From: DATARH01 sp963773625
GTDB lineage: Bacteria > Pseudomonadota > Alphaproteobacteria > ATCC43930 > CGMCC-115725
NCBI GenBank assembly: GCA_963773625.1
Contig: CAVZCJ010000015.1
Span: 248,001-312,000, forward strand
Reading direction: 5' to 3'
Length of the DNA: 64,000 bases
Shown here: in pieces, positions 31,422 to 39,702 of the stretch
How the letters are laid out: the number at the start of each line of letters is the position of its first letter
How positions within the stretch are numbered: position 1 is the first letter of the stretch
The notes under the pieces: generated by a model
The model's database searches: none
What the model was told of the DNA's origin: nothing
The model's input: only the letters and a program-made list of their open reading frames with translations
Made by a program: the position numbers and the translations under genes

Positions 31422-32263
31422 TGCAGCTCTATACCCGCCGCCGCGCCGCCAATTATCTGGTCGTCGGGCTGTCGCTCGGGGCAACCGCGTTCGGCCTGTT
31501 GTTCCTGGTTCTCGTGCTGGGAACGCTCTTGACCAATGGCGTCGGCGCCCTGAGCCTCACCCTGCTCACTCAGGCGACACCGCCGCCCGGCAGTGCCGGC
31601 GGTCTGATGAACGCGATTTTCGGCAGCCTGGCGATGACCGCGATCGCGACCCTGGTCGGGACGCCGACGGGCATCCTCGCTGGCACCTTTCTGGCCGAGT
31701 ACGCGCATGGCAGCCGGCTCGGCGAAGTCGTGCGCTTCATCAATGACATTCTTCTGAGCGCGCCCTCGATCATCATCGGCCTCTTCGTCTATGCCATCCT
31801 CGTCGTGCCGATGGGCCATTTCTCGGCGTGGGCCGGTTCGGTGGCGCTGGCGATCATCATGATCCCGGTCATCGTGCGGACCACCGAGGACATGTTGAAC
31901 CTCGTGCCCAGCACGCTGCGCGAAGCGGCGGCGGCGCTTGGCGCGCCGAAATGGAAGATCATCGTCACCGTGACATACCGCTCGGCCGTGCAGGGGATGC
32001 TGACCGGTGTTCTGCTCGCGGTCGCGCGAATTTCGGGCGAGACCGCTCCCCTGCTCTTTACCGCGCTCAACAACCAGTTCTGGAGCGCGGACCTCAACCG
32101 GCCCATGGCTAATCTGCCGGTTGTCATCTTCCAATTTGCGATGAGCCCCTACGCCGATTGGCAGGTGCTGGCCTGGGCCGGTGCCTTGCTGATCACGGCG
32201 GCGATCCTTCTTCTCAACATCGGCGCGCGCCTGTTCGCGTCGTGGAGCGGCCTCCAGAAATGA
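31418..32263 (+). CDS. pstA: Phosphate ABC transporter permease
   Basis: Second permease, 281 residues, six predicted helices, EAA loop LREAAAALGAPKWKIIVTV. The ATG overlaps the end of pstC and its own end overlaps pstB (ATGA at both junctions), so the three are translationally coupled. Confidence 0.95.
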   Translation: MMQLYTRRRAANYLVVGLSLGATAFGLLFLVLVLGTLLTNGVGALSLTLLTQATPPPGSAGGLMNAIFGSLAMTAIATLVGTPTGILAGTFLAEYAHGSRLGEVVRFINDILLSAPSIIIGLFVYAILVVPMGHFSAWAGSVALAIIMIPVIVRTTEDMLNLVPSTLREAAAALGAPKWKIIVTVTYRSAVQGMLTGVLLAVARISGETAPLLFTALNNQFWSADLNRPMANLPVVIFQFAMSPYADWQVLAWAGALLITAAILLLNIGARLFASWSGLQK

Positions 32264-33096
32264 GTGTATCCTTGGCGACATCAAATCCCCCGCTGCCCGA
32301 AATGGCGATACAACCAGGCGCGAGCGCTTTGGCGAGCCCGCTTCCGGTGAAATGCCAGATCAAGAATGTCGGCTTCCATTACGGCAAGTTTCACGCGCTG
32401 AAGAACGTCAGCCTGCCGCTCTACGACCGGCGGGTCACCGCCTTCATCGGCCCGTCGGGATGCGGGAAATCCACCCTGCTGCGCATCCTCAACCGGATCT
32501 ACGAGCTTTATCCCAATCAGACGGCAAGCGGTGAGGTTCTGGTCGACGGCGTGAACATCCTCTCACCGGGACTCGACCTCAACCTGGTGCGGGCGAAGAT
32601 CGGCATGGTGTTTCAGAAGCCGACACCGTTCCCGATGTCGATCCACGACAACGTTGCTTTCGGCATCAGGCTTTACGAGCGCCTGCCGAAATCGGAGCTG
32701 GACGACCGCATCGAGCACGCCTTGCGGCGCGCGGCATTGTGGGACGAGGTCAAGGACAAGTTGCGGCAGAGCGGGCTCGGCCTGTCAGGTGGACAGCAGC
32801 AGCGGTTATGCATCGCCCGCGCGATTGCCGTGCAGCCGGAAATCCTGCTGCTCGACGAGCCGGCTTCGGCGCTTGACCCGATCTCGACTCAGCGGATCGA
32901 GGAGCTGATCGCCGAGCTGAAGAGCGACTATTGCATCGCCATCGTCACGCACAACATGCAGCAGGCGGCGCGCAGCTCCGACTACACCGCCTTCATGTAT
33001 CTCGGCGAATTGATCGAGTTCGACGAGACCGAAAAGATCTTCACCCACCCCCGGGAGAAGCGCACCGAAGATTACATCACCGGCCGCTTTGGATGA
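32260..33096 (+). CDS. pstB: Phosphate ABC transporter ATPase
   Basis: Energy-coupling ATPase of 278 residues. Walker A GPSGCGKST, Q loop VFQKPTPFPMSI, signature LSGGQQQRLCIARAIA, Walker B LLLDEPASALDP and switch His in VTHNMQQAA are all present. The first about 30 residues are a poorly conserved extension. ATG 32260 overlaps the pstA stop. Confidence 0.96.
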   Translation: MSVSLATSNPPLPEMAIQPGASALASPLPVKCQIKNVGFHYGKFHALKNVSLPLYDRRVTAFIGPSGCGKSTLLRILNRIYELYPNQTASGEVLVDGVNILSPGLDLNLVRAKIGMVFQKPTPFPMSIHDNVAFGIRLYERLPKSELDDRIEHALRRAALWDEVKDKLRQSGLGLSGGQQQRLCIARAIAVQPEILLLDEPASALDPISTQRIEELIAELKSDYCIAIVTHNMQQAARSSDYTAFMYLGELIEFDETEKIFTHPREKRTEDYITGRFG

Positions 33097-33110
33097 GAGG
33101 ACAGGCAAGA

Positions 33111-33836
33111 ATGGCTGCCGATCACATCATGAAGAGCTACGACGAGGAGCTCGGCCGGCTCAACAAGACGATTGTCGAGATGGGCGGACTCGCCGAAAGC
33201 CAGCTGGCCGCGGCAATCGACGCCGTCGCGAAGCGCGACAGCGTACTGGCGGCGGCGGTCGTCGAGGGCGACGCCAAGGTCGACGAACTGGAGCGCGAGG
33301 CCGACAACCTGGCAGTACGCCTGCTCGCGCTGCGCCAGCCGATGGCGCGCGATCTGCGCGAAATTTTCGCGGCGTTGAAGATCGGCAGCGATCTCGAGCG
33401 GATTTGCGATTACGCCGCCAACGTCGCCAAGCGCTCGATCGCGCTGGCGCAAACCCCACCGATCCAGCCGGTATACGCCCTGCCCCGCATGGGCGCGTTG
33501 GCGTTGCGTCTCGTCAAGGATGTCATCGATGCCTATGTCGAGCGCGACGCCGACAAGGCGCTCGCGGTCTGGCGCGGCGACGAAGAGCTCGACGAGATGT
33601 ACTCGAGCCTGTTTCGCGAGTTCCTCACTTACATGATGGAGGACCCGCGCAACATTGGGCCGTGCACGCATCTGTTGTTCATGGCCAAGAACATCGAGCG
33701 GATTGGCGACCACGCGACCAACATCGCCGAGAACCTCTATTACCTGGTGCACGGCACGCCGCTGACCGAAATCCGGCCTAAGGGCGACAAGTCGAGCCTC
33801 GAAGTCGTCGCCCCCGACCGGGCGGCCACGCGTTAG
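33111..33836 (+). CDS. phoU: Phosphate signalling protein PhoU
   Basis: Helical-bundle regulator that couples PstSCAB state to PhoR and keeps the regulon off when phosphate is plentiful. It has 241 residues with both PhoU repeats and their metal-binding EXXXD-type segments (IGSDLERICDYAAN; NIERIGDHATNIAEN). ATG 33111 (MAADHIMKSYDEELGRL) with GAGAGG upstream fits homologues better than the overlapping ATG 33093. Confidence 0.95.
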   Translation: MAADHIMKSYDEELGRLNKTIVEMGGLAESQLAAAIDAVAKRDSVLAAAVVEGDAKVDELEREADNLAVRLLALRQPMARDLREIFAALKIGSDLERICDYAANVAKRSIALAQTPPIQPVYALPRMGALALRLVKDVIDAYVERDADKALAVWRGDEELDEMYSSLFREFLTYMMEDPRNIGPCTHLLFMAKNIERIGDHATNIAENLYYLVHGTPLTEIRPKGDKSSLEVVAPDRAATR

Positions 33837-33846
33837 AGGTGGCGCG

Positions 33847-34536
33847 ATGAAGCCCATGGTGCTGATCGTCGAGGACGAGGCGCCGCTCGTGACGCTGTTG
33901 CGCTACAACCTGGAAAAAGAGGGTTTTGCGGTCTGCTCGGCGGGCGACGGCGAGGAAGCGCTGCTGCAGATCGCCGAAAACAAGCCCGATGCAGTGCTGC
34001 TCGATTGGATGCTGCCGCTGGTATCGGGGCTGGAAGTTTGCCGCCAGCTCCGCCGCGCGCCGCAGAGCCGGTCGCTGCCGATCATCCTGCTGACCGCGCG
34101 CGGCGAGGAAGCCGACCGTGTGCGCGGCCTCGACAGCGGTGCCGATGACTACATCGTCAAACCCTTCAGCCCTAGCGAACTGGTGGCGCGGCTGCGCGCG
34201 GTCATCCGCCGGGCCCAGCCGAGCGCCGCCGAAGAGACGCTGCGCTATGCCGACGTGGCGATGGACCTCGCGGCGCATCGCGTGTCGCGCGCTGGCAAGG
34301 CGGTTCATCTCGGTCCGACCGAATTCCGTTTGTTGCACCATTTCATGCTCTATCCAGGCCGGGTTTTCTCGCGCGAGCATTTGCTCGACCGGGTTTGGGG
34401 ACCGCATGCCGAGGTCGAGATGCGCACGGTCGACGTGCATATTCGCCGGCTGCGCAAGGCGCTCAACACCGATGGCTGCCGCGACTTGGTGCGCACCGTT
34501 CGCTCGGTCGGCTACGCCCTCGACCACGCCGGGTGA
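33847..34536 (+). CDS. phoB: Phosphate-regulon response regulator
   Basis: OmpR/PhoB-type transcription factor of 229 residues. The receiver (1-120) has the acidic pocket EDE, phospho-Asp in LLDWMLP (about 53) and Lys in IVKPFSP. The winged-helix effector (about 130-229) ends RTVDVHIRRLRKAL and VRSVGYAL. It binds Pho boxes such as 29200-29218. Last gene of phoR-pstSCAB-phoU-phoB; ten bases after phoU. Confidence 0.95.
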   Translation: MKPMVLIVEDEAPLVTLLRYNLEKEGFAVCSAGDGEEALLQIAENKPDAVLLDWMLPLVSGLEVCRQLRRAPQSRSLPIILLTARGEEADRVRGLDSGADDYIVKPFSPSELVARLRAVIRRAQPSAAEETLRYADVAMDLAAHRVSRAGKAVHLGPTEFRLLHHFMLYPGRVFSREHLLDRVWGPHAEVEMRTVDVHIRRLRKALNTDGCRDLVRTVRSVGYALDHAG

Positions 34537-34545
34537 GCAGGGCGT

Positions 34546-35523
34546 TCAGCGCACCAGCCGGCCTGTTGCGTCGGCTTCGAAGGCGGCCAAATCCTCGGGG
34601 CCGAAATAGTTGATGTCGCCGGGCGTCGCGAGTGCCACCGCGCCGGCATAGGCGGCGAGCCGGATCGCCTTGTCGGGGTCGCCGTCGAGCAACCCGTGGA
34701 TCAGGCCGCCGACAAAGGAGTCTCCCGCGCCGATCCGGTCGACGATCTCGACCGGATAGCGCGGCGCGCAACGGAGAGTACCGTTGGCAAGGAAAAGATC
34801 GCCGGTGTCGGCGTCGGGCGGTCGGGTCAGCGCCACCAGCGGCACGCCGTAGCGGGCCGCGACGGCCTCGGCCAGGCGCTCCCCGGCTTCGGTGAAGCCG
34901 AGCACATGCTGCGCATCGCGTTCGGCCAGCACGAGCAGCTCGAGTTGGGGCGCTAACGCCGCCAGCACTGCTTCGGCTTCCTTTGGCGTCGTCAAGGTCG
35001 AGCGGAAGTTGAGATCGTAGGAGAGCGGCTTCCTGGCGCGGCCGGCGAGCGCCGCCACCCCCAAGACAAGCGCTTTGCAGGTCTCGCTGAGGGCCGGGGT
35101 GATGCCGGAGAGATGGACACGTTCGCTCGCCGCGATCAACGACGGCCAATCGGCGTCCTCAAGTGCCATCCCGGCCGCCGCGGAGTTCTTGCGGTCGTAT
35201 ATGACCCGCGCGTTGCGCGGCTGCGGGCCGGCCTCGAAGAACATCAGCCCCTGCCTCGCCTCGGCCCGTTTCACGTAGCTTACATCGACGCCGTGTCGTC
35301 GAGCCTCGCCGTCGACGATGCGGCCGAGCGGACCCTCGGGCAGCCGCGACACCCACGCGGTGCGCCGGCCGAGCCGGGCCAACAGACAGGCGACGTTCAG
35401 CTCGCTGCCGCCGACCCCGACCTCGAAGTCCCGCGCCTGGTCGAGCCGTTGCGTCCCGGGCGGCGACAGCCGGATCAGCGTCTCGCCGAGGGTCAGAAAG
35501 TCGTAGCGAAGCGCGTCGGCCAC
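34546..35523 (-). CDS. kdgK: 2-dehydro-3-deoxygluconate kinase (PfkB family)
   Basis: Sugar kinase of 325 residues. GETLIRLSPPG, GGSELNVACLLARLGR, the DLNFRSTL block and the C-terminal DRIGAGDSFVGGLI match KDG kinases better than ribokinases. It phosphorylates KDG, an intermediate of hexuronate or semi-phosphorylative Entner-Doudoroff pathways. An SDR gene lies 4 bases upstream on the same strand, so a small sugar-acid operon is likely. Convergent with phoB. Confidence 0.8.
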   Translation of the reverse strand: MADALRYDFLTLGETLIRLSPPGTQRLDQARDFEVGVGGSELNVACLLARLGRRTAWVSRLPEGPLGRIVDGEARRHGVDVSYVKRAEARQGLMFFEAGPQPRNARVIYDRKNSAAAGMALEDADWPSLIAASERVHLSGITPALSETCKALVLGVAALAGRARKPLSYDLNFRSTLTTPKEAEAVLAALAPQLELLVLAERDAQHVLGFTEAGERLAEAVAARYGVPLVALTRPPDADTGDLFLANGTLRCAPRYPVEIVDRIGAGDSFVGGLIHGLLDGDPDKAIRLAAYAGAVALATPGDINYFGPEDLAAFEADATGRLVR

Positions 35524-35527
35524 GCGG

Positions 35528-36310
35528 TCACGCCCGGGGACCGCCGGCGATATAGATCACCTGGCCCGAGACGAACGACGCCTCGTCGCTGCACAGGAAC
35601 GCGATCAAATTGGCGACGTCGCGTGGCACGCCGGCGCGGCGCACCGGGATTTCGCGAGCGCGCTCCTCCTTCCATTCCTCGGGGTCGCGGCCGAGGCGGA
35701 TCGCGGTCGCGCGCGTCATCTCGCTGTCGATAAAGCCGGGCGCGACCGCATTGGCGGTGATGCCGTAACGGCCAAGTTCGATCGCCAGCGTCTTGGCCAT
35801 GCCTTGCAACCCGGCTTTGGCGGCCGAATAGTTGGTCTGCCCCCGATTGCCGAGCGCGGAGACAGAAGACAAATTCACGATCCGCCCCCAATTGCGCTTG
35901 ACCATCTCGCGTTGCGCCGCGCGCGAGCACAGAAACGCGCCGCGCAGATGCACCCCTGCGACCGCGTCCCAATCGTCGTCGGTCATCTTGTGGATCAGGT
36001 TGTCGCGCGTGATCCCGGCGTTGTTGACGAGAATGTCGAGCGAGCCGAGGCGCAACGCCACTTCCTCGACCATGCGTTCGACCTCTTCGGTCACCGCGAC
36101 ATTGGCCTTGATGCCGATCGCCTTGACGCCGGTGCGCGCGGCGATCCCGGCGGCGGTCGCCTCGGCGGCGGCGATGTCGAGATCGCACAGCGCTACGGCG
36201 GCGCCATCCTCGGCCAGCCGCTCCGCGGTCGCCGCGCCAATGCCGCGGGCTCCGCCGGTGACCAGCGCTACCCGCCCTTCCGAACGTCCTGCCACGATTT
36301 CCTCCCCCAA
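35528..36310 (-). CDS. Short-chain dehydrogenase/reductase (FabG-like)
   Basis: NAD(P)-dependent oxidoreductase of 260 residues. It has the Rossmann motif TGGARGIG, NNAG, catalytic Ser (NLSSVSA) and YSAAK, and the C-terminal GQVIYIAGG. Sequence resembles 3-oxoacyl-ACP reductases, but pairing with the KDG kinase gene suggests a sugar or hydroxy-acid dehydrogenase role. The exact substrate is not readable. Confidence 0.8.
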   Translation of the reverse strand: MGEEIVAGRSEGRVALVTGGARGIGAATAERLAEDGAAVALCDLDIAAAEATAAGIAARTGVKAIGIKANVAVTEEVERMVEEVALRLGSLDILVNNAGITRDNLIHKMTDDDWDAVAGVHLRGAFLCSRAAQREMVKRNWGRIVNLSSVSALGNRGQTNYSAAKAGLQGMAKTLAIELGRYGITANAVAPGFIDSEMTRATAIRLGRDPEEWKEERAREIPVRRAGVPRDVANLIAFLCSDEASFVSGQVIYIAGGPRA

Positions 36311-36376
36311 ACGGCGCTCCCGTTCTAGCCGGACCGCACGACATTGTCATCGGGTTGTGAACCAATACTAAAGCGC

Positions 36377-36418
36377 TTGCCTAACTATTGCGCGCATGTT
36401 ACTTAAGCATATGCTTAA
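36377..36418 (+). promoter_or_regulatory. Promoter and palindromic operator of the arsR gene
   Basis: TTGCCT (36377-36382), a 17-base spacer and TACTTA (36400-36405) form a promoter whose start would be at about the ATG 36411. A perfect 16-base palindrome TTAAGCATATGCTTAA (36403-36418) covers the -10 box, transcription start and start codon. Confidence 0.6.
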
Positions 36419-36767
36419 CCAAATTGCCGACCTGGATCGAATGTTTCAGGCGCTTGCCGATCCGGCGCGGCGCGCCATGGTGGAGCGGCTGAGCCGAGGG
36501 CCAGCGGCGGTCAGCGAGTTGGCGCGGCCACTGCCGATGTCGCTCCCGGCAGCGATGCAGCACCTTGGCGTCCTGGAAGCGGCGGGGCTGGTGCGTTCGG
36601 AGAAGACGGGGCGCGTCCGCATCTGCTCGATCGACCCGCAAGCCCTTGGCCAGGTCGAGCAATGGATCCACGCGCGGCGGGTCGAGTGGGAGCATCGCCT
36701 CGATCGGCTGGGCGATTACCTGAAAACCCTGGAAAGCGAAGGAGACGGCGATGGCTCAGGCAACTGA
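36411..36767 (+). CDS. ArsR-family transcriptional regulator
   Basis: Winged-helix repressor of 118 residues: MLNQIADLDRMFQALADPARR, the recognition helix in MSLPAAMQHLGVLEAAGLV, and the wing SEKTGRVRIC. No metal-binding cysteine motif, so it is probably not a metal sensor. ATG 36411 fits homologues; the mRNA would be leaderless. The 3' end overlaps the SRPBCC gene by 17 bases, the familiar ArsR-SRPBCC pair. Confidence 0.88.
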   Translation: MLNQIADLDRMFQALADPARRAMVERLSRGPAAVSELARPLPMSLPAAMQHLGVLEAAGLVRSEKTGRVRICSIDPQALGQVEQWIHARRVEWEHRLDRLGDYLKTLESEGDGDGSGN

Positions 36768-37710
36768 TACGGCGGGAAATGCAACGCAATCGCCTCCGCT
36801 GAGGCTCTCCCGCGTTCTCCACGCCCGACCCGAAACCGTGTTCAAGGCATGGAGTTCGGCGGACCACATCAAACGCTGGTTCGCACCGGAGACCTTCACC
36901 GTGCCGGAGGCGCGCGTCGAGCTGCGCGTTGGCGGTCCGTTCGAGCTCACTATGCGCTCGCCCGCCGGCGAGGAGCATCGGCTGCAGGGCATCTTTGTCG
37001 AGATCGTTCCCAACACCCGGCTGGTGATCGACATGCGCGTCGACGACAGCGCCGGCTCGCCGCTGTTCCGCGCCTATACCGAGGTGAGCTTCGCCGAGAC
37101 GTTGGGCGGGACGCGGATGGATGTGGTGCAGACCTATACCCTTATCGATCTCTCGAAAGCGTGGATGGTGGCCGGTGCGCCGCAAGGCTGGGCCTCGACG
37201 CTCGACAAGCTGGAGAAGGAAGTCGTGCGCATGCAGGGCGGCGGCGAGACCGGGGCTCACTCTGTCGCCCACGCCAGCTTCGATCTCACCCGCACCTACG
37301 ATGCGCCGGCCGCGCGGGTGTGGCAGGCGCTCACCGACGAGGCGGCCAAATCCAAATGGTTCTGCGGCACGCCGGGCAAGTGGGAATTGCTCGAACGGCG
37401 GATGGATGTGCGCCCCGGTGGACGGGAATATTTGAGAGGTCGCTGGGAGGGCGGCGTCGTCTCGACCTTCGACGCGATCTATCACGACGTGATCCCCCGC
37501 GAACGGCTGATCTACAGCTACGAGATGCACCTCGACGACAGAAAGATTTCGGTATCGCTGGCGACGATCCAGCTAACCGCCGCCGACCGAAAAACGACGC
37601 TGAAAATCACCGAGCAGGGCGCTTTTCTCGATGGCTACGACGATGCCGGCTCGCGCAAGCAAGGCACCGGGCATCTGCTCGATGCGCTCGGCGCGTCGCT
37701 TGTCGAATGA
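36751..37710 (+). CDS. Tandem SRPBCC (AHSA1-type) domain protein
   Basis: A 319-residue protein with two START-like lipid/ligand-binding domains: residues about 17-160 (HARPETVFKAWSSADHIKRWFAPE) and about 172-310 (YDAPAARVWQALTDEAAKSKWF). Most ArsR-linked partners have one domain per gene; here two are joined by a short linker. Function is unknown for the family. It is coupled to the ArsR gene and ends immediately next to the convergent SDR gene. Confidence 0.85.
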   Translation: MAQATDTAGNATQSPPLRLSRVLHARPETVFKAWSSADHIKRWFAPETFTVPEARVELRVGGPFELTMRSPAGEEHRLQGIFVEIVPNTRLVIDMRVDDSAGSPLFRAYTEVSFAETLGGTRMDVVQTYTLIDLSKAWMVAGAPQGWASTLDKLEKEVVRMQGGGETGAHSVAHASFDLTRTYDAPAARVWQALTDEAAKSKWFCGTPGKWELLERRMDVRPGGREYLRGRWEGGVVSTFDAIYHDVIPRERLIYSYEMHLDDRKISVSLATIQLTAADRKTTLKITEQGAFLDGYDDAGSRKQGTGHLLDALGASLVE

Positions 37711-38493
37711 TCACACCGCCATCCAGCCGCCATCGACGTTGTAGCAGGCGCCGGTGACGTAGCTGGCGCGATCCGAGCAGAGCCACACCACCATCTCGGC
37801 GATCTCCTCGGGGTTGCCCATCCGCCCGGCCGGGATCTGCGCCATGATCTTGTCGCCGCGCCGGCGCATCGAGTCCTCGGTCATCCGCGTCTTGATGAAA
37901 CCCGGGCAGACCGCGTTCACGCGGATGTTCTGTTCGGCGTATTCGAGCGCGGCGGTCTTGGTGAGTCCAAGGACGCCGTGCTTGGCCGCGACATAGGCTG
38001 AAGAGGTTTGCAGCCCGATCAGTCCGGCAATCGAACCGGTGTTGACGATCGCGCCGCCTCCGCGGCCATTGGCGCCCTGGGCCAGAAACTGGTTGATCTC
38101 CGCTCGCATGCACAGCCACACGCTCTTGAGGTTGACCGCGATCATCCGGTCGAACGACTCCTCCGACCACTCGTGAGTCTTCTTGCCGCTGGCATCGACC
38201 TGATAAGGCGCGATGCCGGCGTTGTTGAAGGCGCAGTCGAGCCGCCCGAAGGCCACGAGCGTGTCGTCAAGCATCGTCTTGACCGTTTTCTCGCTGGTGA
38301 CGTCGCCGGTCAGGGTGATCGCCTGGCCGCCGCCGGCGTTGATCTGCGCGACGGTTCCCGCCGCGCCGTCGGCCATGTAATCGGCAACGGCGACGCGCGC
38401 TCCCTCGCGCGCCATCGCCAGGGCGGTAGCACGGCCGATCCCGCCGCCTCCGCCGGTAACGAGCGCTGTCTTGCCGTCGAGCAGCCCGGACAT
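37711..38493 (-). CDS. Short-chain dehydrogenase/reductase
   Basis: NAD(P)-dependent oxidoreductase of 260 residues from ATG 38493, which has a good SD (AGGGAGGA). TGGGGGIG, NNAG, catalytic Ser (NTGSIAG), YVAAK and the C-terminal ACYNVDGGW are all present. An upstream in-frame extension would translate the palindromic repeat and is rejected. Substrate unknown. Confidence 0.83.
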   Translation of the reverse strand: MSGLLDGKTALVTGGGGGIGRATALAMAREGARVAVADYMADGAAGTVAQINAGGGQAITLTGDVTSEKTVKTMLDDTLVAFGRLDCAFNNAGIAPYQVDASGKKTHEWSEESFDRMIAVNLKSVWLCMRAEINQFLAQGANGRGGGAIVNTGSIAGLIGLQTSSAYVAAKHGVLGLTKTAALEYAEQNIRVNAVCPGFIKTRMTEDSMRRRGDKIMAQIPAGRMGNPEEIAEMVVWLCSDRASYVTGACYNVDGGWMAV

Positions 38494-38550
38494 GATGTCC
38501 TCCCTTAGATAACTTCCAAGTGCAGCGTCGCATCCGCGCCGCCTTCGGCT

Positions 38551-38647
38551 CCGGCCCGCTCCCCCACCCGGCCACCCAATCAGCATACTCTCGTTGGGTG
38601 GCCGGGTGGGGGAGCGGGCTGGTGCCGCATCCGCGAAAGCGGATCAT
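38551..38647. repeat. Large palindromic repeat, copy 2 (inverted)
   Basis: A 29-base stem (38551-38579 with 38594-38622) surrounds the 14-base loop TCAGCATACTCTCG, the exact reverse complement of the copy-1 loop. The 17-base flank of copy 1 is repeated, inverted, at 38631-38647. One stem pair is T-A in copy 1 and A-T here, a compensatory change. It fills most of the 206-base gap between two divergent genes. Confidence 0.85.
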
Positions 38648-38699
38648 ACGAGACGCGCCAGCATATACTGAGGGCGAGTTGGGGCGGGACAGGTTGTCG

Positions 38700-39701
38700 A
38701 TGGGTCGTCGGATAGCGGTGATCGTGGCGGTGCTGCTGGGGCTGGCGCACGCGGCAGCGGCCGACCCGCCGAGCGTGCGGATCATGCGCTCGACCGACCT
38801 CGCGGCGCTGCCGCTGATTGTCGCCGAGCACAACCACCTGATCGAGAAGCACGCGCAGGCGCGCGGTCTCGGCGCGGTGACTATCGAATGGCAAAACCCA
38901 ATTCCTGGCAGCCCGCTCGATGCGCTCTACGGCGGCAAGACCGATTTCGTCGCGATTCTCGATCTCGCCGGCTTCGCCGCTGCCTGGGACCAGCGCAGCG
39001 GCACGCCGCAGGAGTTGCGCGCGCTGACCTCGCTGGCGCGGATGCCCTATCTGCTCTTAAGCCGCAATCCGGCGATCGCGACGATCCGCGACTTCACCGC
39101 CAAGGACCGCATCGCTGTCCCGGTGCTAAAGGCCTCGTTGCCGGCGGTGCTGCTTGAAATGGCGGCGGCGCAGGAATGGGGAGTCGCGCATTTCGATCGC
39201 CTCGACGGGCTGACCGTCGCTCGTACCGACGATGCGGCAGACGATGCGCTGCACAGCGGCAAGACCGACATCGACACCCATTTCGTGCGGCTGCCGCTGT
39301 CCGACGACGAGCGCGGCGACCCGGCGATACACCGGGTGATGGATTCGTTCGACATCGCGGGGCCGCACAGCGTCGCGGTGCTGGCAACGCTGTCCCCGTT
39401 CAGAGACACCAACCCGCCGCTTTGCGCGGCGATCGCCGCCGCCATCGCCGAAGCCGACGATTTCATCACCCATAATCGCGGGGCTGCGGCGGAAATCTAC
39501 AACTCGAGTGTCAAGGGCGAGGACATTCCGGTCGAGGTGCTGAGCGACATGCTGGGCGATCCCGATTTGCTCTACGCGCCCGGACCGGAGGGACTCATCC
39601 GCCTCACCGGCTTTCTGCATCAGATCGGGCGGCTGAACCATAGCCCGGATTCGTGGCAGCAGCTGTTCTTTCCCGAGATCTATAAGCTCGGCGGCAGTTG
39701 A
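38700..39701 (+). CDS. ABC transporter substrate-binding protein (NitT/TauT type), orphan
   Basis: A 333-residue exported binding protein with a signal peptide (about 1-20, ending AHAAAADP). The SsuA/NMT1-like fold is suggested by PSVRIMRSTDLAALPLIVAEHNHL and a mature two-lobed length. ATG 38700 is the likely start (TTG 38694 also possible). No permease or ATPase is adjacent, so it may feed a distant transporter or act as a sensory receptor; it lies beside, and convergent with, the signalling operon. Confidence 0.75.
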   Translation: MGRRIAVIVAVLLGLAHAAAADPPSVRIMRSTDLAALPLIVAEHNHLIEKHAQARGLGAVTIEWQNPIPGSPLDALYGGKTDFVAILDLAGFAAAWDQRSGTPQELRALTSLARMPYLLLSRNPAIATIRDFTAKDRIAVPVLKASLPAVLLEMAAAQEWGVAHFDRLDGLTVARTDDAADDALHSGKTDIDTHFVRLPLSDDERGDPAIHRVMDSFDIAGPHSVAVLATLSPFRDTNPPLCAAIAAAIAEADDFITHNRGAAAEIYNSSVKGEDIPVEVLSDMLGDPDLLYAPGPEGLIRLTGFLHQIGRLNHSPDSWQQLFFPEIYKLGGS

Positions 39702-39702
39702 A

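Noticed and set aside
38494..38586. N-terminal extension of the SDR gene
   Set aside because: Would translate the palindromic repeat; ATG 38493 has a strong Shine-Dalgarno.
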